Assembly (NCBI GenBank): GCA_019677205.1
Contig: JAAMXY010000738.1
Coordinates: 1 to 64,000, forward strand
Direction: 5' to 3'
Source: Pinguiococcus pyrenoidosus
Lineage: Eukaryota > Sar > Pinguiophyceae > Pinguiochrysidales > Pinguiochrysidaceae
Length of the DNA: 64,000 nucleotides
Shown: positions 1-10,909 of the stretch, in pieces
Layout of the letters: each line of letters starts with the position of its first letter
How positions within the stretch are numbered: the stretch's first letter is position 1
Position numbers and translations under genes: made by a program
The notes under the pieces: generated by a model
Told to the model about the DNA's origin: nothing
Databases searched by the model: none
Seen by the model: only the letters and a program-made list of their open reading frames with translations

Positions 1-402
1 ATTGGCCTACCAGTCCTCTACCTGATCTTGTACCTAAAGCTTTGTACTTGAGAGTCAACTCCCCATAACAATTCGGAACTTTCGGAACTGCAGCCAAGCC
101 GGCAGCCAGAGAGCTGGGCTGTCTTGCTTCACAATTCACAATAATTTTTCATTTTTTGGACGTCCCGATCAGGGATGCGTAGCTAGCAGGAATAGCCACT
201 AGCCAGCCAATTCAAAGTCAAAGTTCAAAGTTGGGAGAACGAAGTCATCAAATCGCCATCTTCCCTGCCGTAAAAAAATTCTATGAAACTGACGTGAAAT
301 CCTGCTACCGAAGTCCGAGACCCTCTCTTGTGACGTGTCTTTTCCTGCCGCCGGCGTTCCCACTGCGACGCCAGCGGACGATCGACAGCACTTCCTGGCC
401 CC
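1..402. other. 5' flank of the PDZ-ferredoxin gene
   Basis: No gene is visible here. The stretch is the left edge of the window and the probable promoter and 5' leader of the + strand gene starting at 403. A CCAAT-type sequence (AGCCAATTC) lies near 205. I could not fix a transcription start. Confidence 0.4.
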
Positions 403-1348
403 ATGCTCCGCTATCTGCTCGCAGCCTGGCTCGGCGGCAACGTGGTGGCCTTTCAGGCGCCTCGGCGGCCCCCCTTTGGCCGTCTGTCTCCGGCCCGAGT
501 CGCCGCCAGCGGCGAGGACGTGGTGCCTGGAGTGCTGAGCGTGCGCCTTCCCAAGCCGCTGGGCCTGGTGCTGGAGGAGGTGTCCGAAGCCGAGGCGGAG
601 GGCGTGTTCGTGGCGCAGATGGATCCGCTGGGCAACGCAGCAAAGGACGGCAGGGTCCAGGAGGGAATGTTCCTACTGGCCGTGGACGGAGCGGACGTCG
701 CGAAGGCCAGCTTCGATGACGTGATGGACCGCCTCGTAGGCGCCGGAGAGGAGCTGGAGTTGCAGTTCCGACCAATGGCTGCTCAGCAACCTGAAGCTGC
801 TGCAGCAGCGGAAGTGGCCGAGGTCGCGGGACCAGCGGAGCAGCCCGCGGCACCAGCGGCCGAGGAGGAGAAGGAGAAGGAGAAGGAGAAGGAGTCCGGC
901 CCGGTGGTCGTGATGATTGACGGGGAGAAGCGGGTAGAGGTAGAGAGTGGGGAACTTCTGCGGACGGCTCTGTTGGAGAACAAGGTGGACATCTACGATT
1001 TCATGGGCAAGGTGCAACGGATCGCTTCGTCGTCCTCCGATTCTGCCAACGCACTCATGAAGGTCGTTGCCCAACAGGTTTCCAACTGCGGTGGAGTGGG
1101 CCAGTGCGGGACTTGCGGCGTGGAGATCATTGCATCGTCGGAAGGTTGGTGCCAACTGCAAAGCACTCGAAAAGGTTGCTCTCCAACTGCACTGACGATG
1201 CTTTCCGCGGAAAGGAATCCTGTCGGAGCGGACGGATGCCGAGCTCCGAAAGCTCAAGAAGAAGCCGGAGACCTGGAGGTTGAGCTGCCAAGTCGTGGTG
1301 GAGGGTCCCGGCGAGATCCAGGTCACAACAAAGCCGTGGACCAAGTGA
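403..1348 (+). CDS. Plastid-targeted PDZ domain-2Fe-2S ferredoxin-like protein
   Basis: Read as two exons, 403-1144 and 1215-1348 (291 aa); the 70-base intron has a CTGAC branch site at 1192. The N-terminus is a signal peptide ([16 protein letters not shown]) followed by FQAPRRPP, the phenylalanine-led transit peptide of complex red plastids. Residues about 45-125 form a PDZ-like fold (PLGLVLEEV, then [17 protein letters not shown]). A Glu/Lys-rich linker follows at about 150-165. The C-terminal part has the plant-type 2Fe-2S signature [15 protein letters not shown] (C-x4-C-x2-C). The fourth cysteine, in [10 protein letters not shown], appears only after splicing, which supports the intron. 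The ferredoxin part resembles chloroplast ferredoxin-like proteins such as PnsB3 of the NDH complex. A role in plastid electron transfer is inference; fusion of PDZ and ferredoxin in one chain is unusual. Confidence 0.8.
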
Positions 1349-1610
1349 TGAGAAGCGTTGGCTGGCCCGTGCTAGCTACCTCCCATGTACAAGCGACATC
1401 CTCCACAACACCGCACAGGCTTGCAGGTACACAACGTCTTTGCAGAGTCAGAGCCAGAGCCAGAGCCAGAGCCAAGGCGTCCAATGACTGTCACAACCCT
1501 CATTGCCTGCCTACATAGATCTGCCTCACGCGCGCCAAGCACTTCTTTCTTCCCGCCCCAAAGCTCTAAGTGAAAGAAGAGACGTCGCCACCGGACGGAC
1601 GATCAACAGC
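1349..1610. other. Convergent 3' gap
   Basis: Short interval between two 3' ends. It holds a small GAGCCA hexamer repeat at about 1451-1472. Nothing else is recognised. Confidence 0.4.
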
Positions 1611-3608
1611 TTACTGGGATGGGCTAGCCGTGCAATCATCCTCCTCCAAGTGGATGGACACCCTGTCCGCGGTCATTGAAATGCCACCGACGACCTTAGT
1701 CTGCGTATTGGGGGCAAGCTTGAAGGTGAAGCGCCTTAAGACGTTGGCCAGAATCACTTTCGCCTCCATGAACGCCAGCTCCTGCGGGTAGCCACGTTAC
1801 GCACTCCACGGACACCTCGCTGCATGCCGTGTCGGCAGCTTTGGCCGCCCTCACCTTTCCGATGCAACCGCGCGGGCCGTAGCCCGTTGGGAGGTAGCCG
1901 TTGCGGACGTTTGCCGCACTCGGGTCCGCAAAGCGCTCCGGAAGGAACTTCGTGGGCTCCTTCCACAGGTCTGGTTGCGAACGAACGGCATATGAGGCTT
2001 CATCGTGCGCAAGAAGAGATAGCGAGGCACCCCTATCGCACCTGGGTCGCGATGCATTGCGGAGATGGACAGAAGCATTCGTGATCCCTTCGGAACGAAG
2101 TGCCCCGTCGCGTCGAAACGCGTGTCCTGCGGAGCCTCGGTCAGCGAGAAGTGGCCACCGTTTCCCACAGTGGTTCTTGAAAGGATCTCACATGTGACGC
2201 GACCCGCGTAAGAGAGGGAATGACGGCGTACAGGCGCAGGGCCTCCTGAAGACACATGGTCATGTACTCGAGTCGACCCAGCGTGTCTCTGGAGAAACCG
2301 TTGGACTCGCCAAGCACGTGCTTCAGTTCCTGCTTCAGCTTGATTTGCGCATCCTGCGGCAGAGCAGAACTCCCGTTGAGGGGCCTTCCCAGAAGGCGAC
2401 CAAGCACCTTCCCGGCAGCGCGCGCGAGGGCGATCCCTTACCATGTTCTGGGCCAGCAGAAGGGCCGTGTAGCTGAGCATGTACGCCGTGGTGTCCTGCC
2501 CGGCGCAGAGAAGCGTGACGAGGTGATCGATGATGAGCTCGTCGTCGAAGTCGCTCGCGATCATCGCCGTGAGCATGTCATCGGGCATCTCAGCCGGCTG
2601 CTCTCGCAGCATGCACCTCCTCGCGGAGACTTTTTCCTGCATCAGGACGCGGAAGCGCCACGAGTGGTGCTTCATCTGCTTGACTCCGGGGATGCAGTTC
2701 CAAAGAGGGACGCCGAACAGGATCGCGCAGGCCATCACGAAGTTCATCTGCGCCATCGCGGCCGTGAGGAACGCCGCTTCCTCCACATCCTTGGCGTAAT
2801 CCTGGAGATGAGCAGTCCGACGCATCAGCAGGATGAAGGAGCTGCCTGCCAGCATCTCCTGTTTTTTTTCTTGTTTTGCCTCCGTCCGGACTCGGCACCT
2901 TGGTGATGGCGATGAAGCCGAAGTTCTGCAGCGTCAGGAAGTGGAAGAAGCTGGAGATCTCCACGTCTCGCCCCGCCATGGGCTCCAGCTGCTGCTTGAT
3001 GCGCGCCGTGGCCGCCTCGCTGAAGAAATCTGCGTCGCACCCGTCCATGAGAGCTCGCTTTTCCCCGCGAAGAGCTCGGCAGCACAGCTCCCCTCACCTA
3101 GAAACCTGGCCAGATTGGCCGCGTGGAAGAACTTGGCCAGCACCGCCTTGTCCACGCGGTGGCGCCTGCCAGTGGCCGTCACCAGGCCCCGCCCAAACAC
3201 CAGGCCGAAGACCTGCGTGTAGTCGCTGCCCTTCTGGAACGTGTGCGGGTTGGCCAGGATCTGCCGTGCCACGCGCGGCTCCGTCACCACCACCAGCGGG
3301 CTGGTGCCGGTCCAGATGACGCAGACGCCACCGAAGCGCCTGCGCAGGTCACGCAGGTACTTGAGGAACTTCCCGAGGCCCGGATCCAGCAGCGTGCCAA
3401 CTAGCGGCAGCGCCAAGGGGCCGGCGAATTGGCGATAGCGCCACTGCAGCCACAGGTGCCGCAGCAGTGCGGCGAGCGCCGCTGCACACAGCAAGCTGGC
3501 GAGAGGCCCCATGAGCGCCACCGACGCCGGCGCCGTCGTTGGCAGGACAGATATCCTTGGGCGGCTGCCGTTCGGTGGCGAAATCATGGTGGAGCGAAGT
3601 CGGAACAT
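1611..3608 (-). CDS. Cytochrome P450 monooxygenase
   Basis: Multi-exon P450 of about 480-500 residues. The first in-frame ATG is at 3608; a second at 3512 begins an N-terminal membrane anchor (MGPLASLLCAAALAALL). The 32 residues between could be an organelle presequence, so the start is open. Family hallmarks run in order: the helix I oxygen-binding motif LLCAGQDTTAY, the helix K ExxR in QEALRLYAVIP, the PERF segment KFLPERFADP, and the heme loop TGYGPRGCIGK with its cysteine ligand. Exons join in phase at AMHRDP/DLWKEP and at GCIGK/ELAFMEAKVILANVLRRF, and the last exon ends with TAA at 1611-1613. The first intron may be only about 44 bases (3097-3054). Substrate and P450 family cannot be told from sequence alone. 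Confidence 0.88.
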
Positions 3609-4304
3609 TTGCGGATCTGTCGTATGCAGCGATTTGAGTGGTTGATGGAGCAGTTGGCTGCCACCCGATTGGTCGGGGGCGCAGTTTGAACAAACGAGGA
3701 AAGTGGTGTTCTGCTGTCAGCTGGCCCGGTGCACTTGCTTTTCGCTTTGGAATTCGTTCGCTTGTTTGGCCCGGCTTGGAAAGGATGACGTCTCCTGATC
3801 GATTCGTCTTGTTGGAATTCGGGGTTTCGGGTTTGGGGATCCAACGTTGTGGGTTCTGGCACTGGGCAGCTCTTGCGACGCCTGCCTCGCGTGCCCCTTC
3901 AAGCGCGACCGAGCGAAGTCGCCGTTCGTGCGTGGGCTGCGCATGTGGGAGCCGTGGGGGCGTGCACGTTTGGGTGCATGTGTGTGGACGTGGGTACATG
4001 TGTGTGCATGAATGTGCACGTGAGTGCATGTGTGTGCACGTGTGTGCATCTGGGTGCCAGATCGATGACACAAGTAGGGTTGCTCCGGCGCGATGTTCGG
4101 ATCGGAGCCACCGACCGGGCAACGACCGAAAGACTGTTGTCAAAGGCACGGAAGAGCTCCTCACCGCTGTAAGCTCTGGGTTCAACATCTGCCCCAACAT
4201 CACGTGACTAAATCGCTCCACTACTCACCAAGCCCCACTAAATAAAGACGGCCCAGAGACTCCTTGTCCTCGCCACTTCTGGAGCGAGGACCATGGCCGG
4301 GCCC
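3609..4304. other. Intergenic region upstream of the P450
   Basis: Probable P450 promoter side (ATTGG at about 3669) and 3' flank of the next minus-strand gene. It contains the TG-rich repeat listed separately. Open frames crossing it on both strands follow the repeat and look non-coding. Confidence 0.45.
3957..4066. repeat. TG-rich imperfect repeat (GTGCATGTGTGTG type)
   Basis: About 110 bases of alternating GTGTG and CATG/CACG units (for example GTGCATGTGTGTGGACGTG) in the intergenic space before the P450. Alternating purine-pyrimidine DNA of this kind can adopt Z-form, but no function is implied. Confidence 0.8.
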
Positions 4305-6073
4305 TTACTCGTCTATAACCGGCTCTACACCCTCCGTGGCCTCGGGCGGGCTACTGGCGGGAGCGTCCTCCTTCGGCGCCGTCTCCGCCGTCTCCGCGGG
4401 CCCCGTCGGATGGAGCTCGCGCTCCACCCGGAGCTTCCAGCTATTCGCCTTCTCGTAGTCGGAGCTGATCGCGAGCGCCTTCTTGAAGAAGTCCAGCGCG
4501 ATCTCGAGCTTCCCCTCGCTGTAGTAGCAGAGACCCATGTTGTGGAACGTGACGTGGTGCTCGCCAATCTCGTTGCTAGACTGCTGGTAGAAGGTGAGCG
4601 CGTCCGAGTAGTTCCGGATGCCGTAGTAGAACCGCCCAATCTCGAAGGCGATGTCCTTGTCTTTGTCAAGAATGTAGTAGTTCTCCCACACTCGCGGGAT
4701 GCCCCTTCCCAAGTCTGCACGCAGCTTCTCCCCACACGTGTTGAGTGCGTTCAGAATCGTGTCTCGGAACTTCCAGAACACGTCGGGATCAAAATCGCTC
4801 AGCTTCAGCAGGGCCACGATGGACTTCAAGCTTGGTTGCGACGAGTCCTCCTTCAGGCTCTTCTGCATCACGAAGAAGTCGTTCGGACCGAACGACACGA
4901 TGCTCTGCTCAAACGCTGCCCTCAGGTTCGGCCATCGGAGCGCGCGATCGCGGTCCCGCGCTTCGAGATGCTCGCCCGTCCACGGCCGGGAGTCTTCGTC
5001 GTCGTTCTCGCCCCCTCCAAGAACGAAGCAGCTCACCTTGAGAGACGCTTCCTCCTGCGGGTTGTGCAGCGCGAATCCCCCCCGTGACGTAAAGTATCCG
5101 CCGATGGCGTGATAGTTCACCTGCGGCGCCGGTTAGTAGTCCGTGCCAGCAAACGCGACGCCTCGAGTCCCTGCCCAAGACTTACCATGACGCTGAACGA
5201 CCCATGCACGGCGATGTGCGGATCCGCGAGCCCACGGAAGTGCTCGGGGTTGTTGTTGCCCTTGTCTCCGCTGATGACGATCGCTCGGCCGCCGCTCATG
5301 GACGTGAGCTTTCGGAGCGCCCGAAGCGCACCGATGGGCACCAGGAGGCTCGCTCCGCCGCTCTCGTCGTTCTGCGTGAAGTAGTCCGTGTACCACGCCA
5401 GGATGCGCTCCAGATGCGCGTCGTCGTCGCCCTCGCCCTTGTAATAGTCAGTACCGACAGGTTCGTATTTGTACAGGTTGTCGAAGCGCTGGATGATCTC
5501 CGGGTCGAGAGGGTCCTCTTCCTCTGCCGCTTTGGAACCAACGCTGATGAGTCCCTCCTTGAGCCCCTGCGAGTCCACCTGAAAGATGTCATGGCAAAGG
5601 GTGTCGAACAGGTAGTTCGCCACGATGCAGATGGGATTCTTGCAGGTCCCAGTCTCGAGCACGGCCCCGCTCGTCAGATGGATCTGCGAGTCGTTCACCG
5701 CGTCGAAGATGCCAGCTTCGAGGTTGCCCGAGTCGAAGTACTTCTTCAACCGGGGGTGGTCGCGCCAGAAGCGGAAGTTCGCCTCGGTGAAGTCCGTCAT
5801 GACGTACACAATCTTGGACCAGGGGAAGTCACAGACGCCGGCCATCTCCTCCAACGCTTTGACCATGAAATAGCTGAACTTGCCAGATCCGGTGCCCAGC
5901 TCGACGACGTACAGAGGCTCGGAGGCATCCAGAGGGCACGCGCTGCCTGCTCCACGGGCGGCGTAAGAAACATCAGGCAAGCTCGGCACCTTCCTGATTG
6001 CAGTGGCGCGTCTGCCGTACCTGGCTTCATGCAATCCCGGATGAAACCATGCAAGACCTTCGCGCAGAAAAAC

Positions 6074-6114
<41 letters not shown>

Positions 6115-6680
6115 GGCTCGTCATGAGCATTCCGCTTTCGCAGACGGGACGGGCGGCCCTCCGGTGCTCACCTTTGCGTACGCCCTGCCGATGAAGGCGT
6201 TGCACGTGATAAAGTGTGGCACGATGCCTTGAGCCCACGAGTCCGGGCCCTGTAGACGAGGAACTCGAGTGAGCACAAGCACCTTCTTCCGCGGATTCTC
6301 AGCCTGCAGATCGGCATTTCGACGCGCCGCACCTTTCTGTCGTAGAACGACATCATCAGCTTCCACAGATGCGACTCGGAGCATCTGGTGAAGTCCTCCA
6401 GAACACATCTGGGGCCGGTGTAGCCCCCGCTCTCCTCATAGTCCGGCTCGTCTTCCGAGTCATCTACAAGGTGAAGCACATGTGAGGCTCCCGGCGCACG
6501 ACTGCAGCACTTTCGAGCAGCGTCTCACCTTGCTCTTGAGGATTGGGTACCACTACCGGCTCCTATCGCGAGATCCCACCGAAGCAAAAGCGACTGTTGA
6601 GCGTGTTGATCGGCAGCTGCGCCAGTTCTTCGGGGCACTGGTACCTCCTGAGGCGCCTGAGGTGTCTCTTCGGATGCCAT
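4305..6680 (-). CDS. SAM-dependent methyltransferase (MidA/NDUFAF7-like) fused to a TPR tail
   Basis: Multi-exon. Starting at ATG 6680, the first exons code MASEETPQAPQE, then EPVVVPNPQEQ, then an acidic DDSEDEPDYEE stretch, all joining in phase. Next come FITCNAFIGRAYAK and a Rossmann methyltransferase core with the SAM loop VVELGTGSGKFSYF and VMTDFTEANFRFW, followed by CIVANYLFDTLCHDIF, which resembles the MidA/DUF185 family (NDUFAF7, an arginine methyltransferase). The last about 120 residues hold TPR-like helices (IGRFYYGIRNYSDALTFYQQ; GLCYYSEGKLEIALDFFKKAL). The protein ends in an acidic tail at 4305. One intron carries the CT-rich repeat at 6073-6111. No signal peptide is seen, so a cytosolic or nuclear site is likely. 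Methyltransferase activity is inferred from the fold; the substrate is unknown. GCGCGGGAAA lies 57 bases before the ATG. Confidence 0.75.
6073..6111 (-). repeat. (CT)n microsatellite in an intron
   Basis: GA dinucleotide run on the + strand, hence CT on the transcribed sense strand, inside an intron of the methyltransferase-TPR gene. It probably forms the polypyrimidine tract before the acceptor at about 6055. Confidence 0.85.
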
Positions 6681-7451
6681 TGTGTAGCAGAAGAGCGTGA
6701 CCTGGGAGCGAGGTCCGCGCAATCTAAACTGATCAATGCGCGGGAAATGCGGTTTCCTGTGGAGCCGATTTGAAATATCAAAAATTCAAAATAAGCCCAA
6801 GGAGAACAGTGCGTCTCCCGGAGATTCAATATCATATCCATATTATAATTTCGAAAGTTTTGCTGGTCGGGCGCTCGCAGCCCTTGGTTCGTGCTCCGTT
6901 GCTCCTGCTGTTGCAAAGCAAAAAGCTTCGGAATTCTGCGCGTCCTTAGCCAACAATATGCGCTTTCCTTATATTTTGAATAATAAAAATTTCAGGTCCA
7001 GCTCCTTGGCGAGATCTCACCAATGCCGTAGAAGGAAGCCGCGGAAACCCAATGAGAGCGACTCAGAATTGCAAAGGCTCCGTGCTACACGATCGCAACC
7101 CGATATTGGGAGTTTGCAGTATCGATCTCGAAGATGATTTTCGAACGCAGATGATTTCGCGCGCTTTTTCTGGAGGGAGGAGACTCCTAGAGCAGGCGCA
7201 CGCGCGACCCAGCTCGGCGTCTTGTCCACGTGTGCCGACGCTCTCGGCATCTTCGCGCTCGTGTCGCGCCTTTGAGCTCCGACGCGCGCGCCAAAGACTC
7301 ACCGCAACGACTGTCCGCTCAGGAAAGCGCCGGCGCATGGACAGCGCGGCGTCTTCGGCCGCGTTGCCCAGCGCGCCGCCGCGCAATGCCGAGGATCCCG
7401 CACGCTCCAGGTGATCATCCTCGCTTTCCAAAGCTTGGCCCATGACTGCAG
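6681..7451. promoter_or_regulatory. Divergent promoter region with AT-rich islands and E2F-type sites
   Basis: Lies between the minus-strand methyltransferase-TPR gene and the plus-strand Gid7 gene. It contains GCGCGGGAAA at 6738-6747 (TTTCCCGCGC read towards the minus-strand gene), AT-rich islands at about 6765-6860 and 6955-7000, and TTTCGCGCGCTTTTT at about 7154-7170 read towards the Gid7 gene. It shows no convincing coding content. Boundaries are approximate. Confidence 0.5.
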
Positions 7452-7559
7452 ATGGCACAGGCGGGACAGAGCGGTGGAATTCTTGCGTTGACTCGCCGCG
7501 TCGGACCTGAAGTTGCCCTTTGGATCTTCGCGCCTTCTGACGCCTCTGACCACTCTAGA

Positions 7560-10244
7560 ATGACGGCGACGGCGCCCAGTGCTCTTCCACAGGATGATAT
7601 GGTACGGGCGCAAGCTGAATGGACCGAAACCGGCCATCCGTCCATCGCAGCCTTAGCCTTGGCTAACTTGTGTCTCCCTCTCGCAGGTGCGCCTGATCTT
7701 GCGGTCCTTGAACGACATGGGCTACGGCAAGGCGGCTGCTGCGTTGGAGCGAGAGTCGGGGGTGCATCTGGAAGGCCTCCACGTTCAGCAGTTCCTCCAG
7801 CATGTGCGCCAAAAGAAGTGGCGGGAGGCTGCGAAGCTGCTGCACACTTTGAAGTTTCGGGACGCGCACCGACAGCGCCAGGCAGACAGGCTTCTGGCCA
7901 GGCAACAGTACCTGGAGCATCTGTATCAGGATGCTGCGAGCCTCCACTGCAGTAGTCCGAGCAACGGCGGGGGAGAGCAGTCCCCCAAGGCGGCTTCCAA
8001 GCACTTCGGGGATGCCCTGGCCTTGCTCCGGACGGAGGCCACCGCGATGTCCGAAATGATGCCGGTGGAACGGACCACGGCCGACCTCGTCGGGGAATCA
8101 CCGTCGCTGCAAGGATTCCGAGATCTCGCCCTACTGCTGATCTGCCCGGACGACGCGTCCTTGAAAAGGTGCGCAGGACAGACAACGACCTGGGGAGTCG
8201 CCGGGAAGCGAGCTGCGACGAACGCCAGCGCCGTGGAGCTAACTGATGTACGCCGGTCTAGGACCTCGGAGTGGCTGGCGTTGCCGAAACTGGACTCGGA
8301 AGGTGCAGCGCAGCAGCTGCAGACGTTGTTGAAGCCTGGAGAGACGGTGCCCACCCGACGTCTGGAGCGGCTGGTTGAATCGGCCGTTTGCAAGCAGGGC
8401 CACCACTGCGAGTGCGCCGAGGAGACTGCTCGCCTGCGACTCTACGAAGACCACACTTGCGTCCCCACTCGTCTTCCGTCGCAGACCCAGCATGTGCTCA
8501 TCGGGCACGAAGACGAGGTGTGGGAGATAAGCTTCTCTCCCCAGGGCGACTTGCTGGCGTCCGCTTCGGCCGACGGAAACGTGATCGTTTGGCGGATCGG
8601 CCACTTTCACTACCCCTCTGCGTCGGGGAGGTCCCTCAAGCAGTCCGTTTCTGAAGGTTGGAAGGACCGGGATCCTCTCGACGGTCACTTGCAGCCCCTG
8701 CAGCATCCCGAGCGCGTGGCTGAGTTCTGGGTCCCCTACCACGTCAACCGGCTCGCATGGTCGACCGACGGACGAGATCTCCTGACGTGTGGCGGGCGGA
8801 GAATGAGAGGATCGCGCATTCCCCAGCCCGCCGCACGGATAACCTCGAGATCTCGGAAATCGGGGCACTGTGCGTTCCATCGCTGGAGCATTCGGGCGTC
8901 CCTCGAGGGCGGCGGCGGTGACGCAGAGGCTCCCACACGCCTGGCGGAGGAAAAGAGTGGCGCCGAGCGCTCCAAAGGCACCGTGGGAGGTGACCTGAAG
9001 CCGCAGCCGGAAGGGGCTTTTGACGAGGTGGGGATGGGCAACGGTGGCGGGTGCGGCATGCATCTTGGGAAAGGGAACGGCGGCTGCGTCCATCTGGTGG
9101 AAGCCGAGGCCGCGTACGTAGCGCACAGGCAGGAGGTGACCGCGGTCAGCTTCACAGCCGGTGGGACTCGCATCGTGAGTGCCAGCTTGGATCGCAAGAT
9201 CATCATCTGGGAGACCACGACCACCGCCATCCTGGGGAGCTTCTCCGGATTTCGGTGCCGGGATATCTGCGTATCTTCAGACTGCAGCTTCATTTTTGCC
9301 CTCTGCAAGGACAAGACGGTGCGAAAGCTCCTTGTCCGCAAGGCAGGCGTCCTGTCGCAAGGCTTTGTCGGGAACCTGCCGGAGTGGAACGCGTCCTCGT
9401 TGTACGAAGCAGGGGAGGCCATCGACACTCCTGAATCGAGGGGATATGAACCCTTCCAGAGCGGCACGGGTGACCAGAACACGGAGCAGGAAAGCGAAGA
9501 TGAAGACGAAGAGGAGGAGGATGCGGAAGGCTTCATTGCGCAGGCCGACGACCTGGAGGAAGTCGAAGATGACGAAGATGACGACGACGGTGAGGACAGT
9601 GGCTTCGACGAAGACGACGACGACTCCAGTCTTCGCTCACAGTCGCTGAGACCAGGTGATTGATTTCATGAGCGACACGAGAGGCCGGTCGAGGCTGTGT
9701 AGCTGACGGGCTTTTTGCTCTCCATGCAGGCAGTGGCTCTGCGGATATGGCCGTGGACTCGTCGATGAATCTGCCGCCGGCGCTTGACGGCGGGCGCCTG
9801 TCCGAAGGCTGCGCTCGCTATCCCCTCGAGATGGTCGTGAGCTGCGACCGCGAGCTTGGAAGCATCGCAGTGCGGATGCAACTGTCCCGGAGAGAGGACA
9901 CGCTTCTGGTGACTTGCCAGAATGGTACAATCGTGACGATCAACCTACAGAATGCCGTGACCCAGTCAACCCGCTCTTACAGCGGGCAGGTTCAGACGGT
10001 GTGTGTCTTGCCAGCTTGCTTCGGCGGCTTAGATGATGCTTTTGTGCTCTCGGGAAGCGAGGACGCAAAATTGTACATATGGAGTCGGGACTCGGGTACG
10101 CCGCTGCTAACCTTAGAAGGCCACGCCGGGACGGTGAATGCCGTTGCGTGGTCGCCAACTTGCGCCAAGACAATTGCCAGCGCCTCCGACGATCGCACCT
10201 TGCGAATCTGGGGCCCGCGTAGCCCCAGCTGGAGCCACTTCTAG
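7560..10244 (+). CDS. WDR26/Gid7-like LisH-CTLH-WD40 protein (GID/CTLH ubiquitin ligase subunit)
   Basis: Exons 7560-7601, 7687-9655 and 9730-10244; introns have CTAAC at 7663 and acceptors CAG. The start at 7560 places the LisH motif (VRLILRSLNDMGYGKAAAALERESGV) right after a short leader, as in the family; an in-frame ATG at 7452 is an alternative. A CTLH-like helical region (FLQHVRQKKWREAAKLLHTL) follows, then WD repeats (HVLIGHEDEVWEISFSPQGDLLASASADGNVIVW; last repeat LEGHAGTVNAVAW...DDRTLRIW). In WDR26/Gid7, this layout recruits substrates to the GID/CTLH E3 ligase. A long acidic stretch (about 9490-9640) splits the propeller, which is unusual. About 93 bases near 8170-8262 (GTGCGCAGG...GGTCTAG, with a CTAAC) look like an in-frame intron, and 8790-9110 may hide another; the protein would then be shorter than 841 aa. 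Confidence 0.85.
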
Positions 10245-10909
10245 CAAGCAGGAGCCCCGCGCCTGCGGCAGACAGGCAGATCGCAGCTGGCGTTCCTCGG
10301 GCCAGTTGCACCAAGCCCCATCGCATTGGGAGTAGCACTCGTGCCGAGGGCTCCAAGGCCTTGTAAAGATGTGCAGGAGCTGTAGATATCGTCGGCCGGA
10401 GCAGAGTTGATATGCATACACCAGCTCCCATGCGCAAGGAAGAAGAGCTCCCAGAAAGACAGAAGCTTGATTCGTCAATTGTTGTGGTGCCAAGTCTGGA
10501 GTGTGAGCTGCCCCCTGCAAACTGCACCAACCACCAACAAATCCACCGAGGTTGCTCGTCGTTTTCCGGGCTGCCGTACCCGAATGTCGTTCCCGTGAGT
10601 CTCCACCACTTTTTATGGAGATTCACGTTCGTCTTCGCGCATCCTGGGCGCTCGCCCTCCGCCGAAGCTCTGCCGCGCATTTCGACATCAGCTCGTGGAG
10701 CTGATCGATTGACAAGCCAGCGACGTCGTTGACGGCGGACGTATAGGCCACAGCTCCGGGACCGATACGCTCGTCGCTGTGCTGCGCTAGCTCCGCAGAT
10801 CTAAATGCCGCCGCCGCCGCCCGGCGAAAGGCCGCAAGGGTGGTTGGCGTGCCCTCCGAGGCCCTCCGCCCGAGAAAGTGCTCCTTAAAGTGCTTCTTCT
10901 TGGGCGGCT
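10245..10909. other. Convergent intergenic region
   Basis: About 665 bases between the 3' ends of the Gid7-like gene and the channel gene. It probably holds both 3' UTRs. I see no domain, repeat or RNA gene in it. Confidence 0.4.

Noticed and set aside
4293-6112. Plus-strand frames of 264 and 302 codons
   Set aside because: Antisense to the methyltransferase-TPR exons, whose SAM loop and TPR helices are clear.
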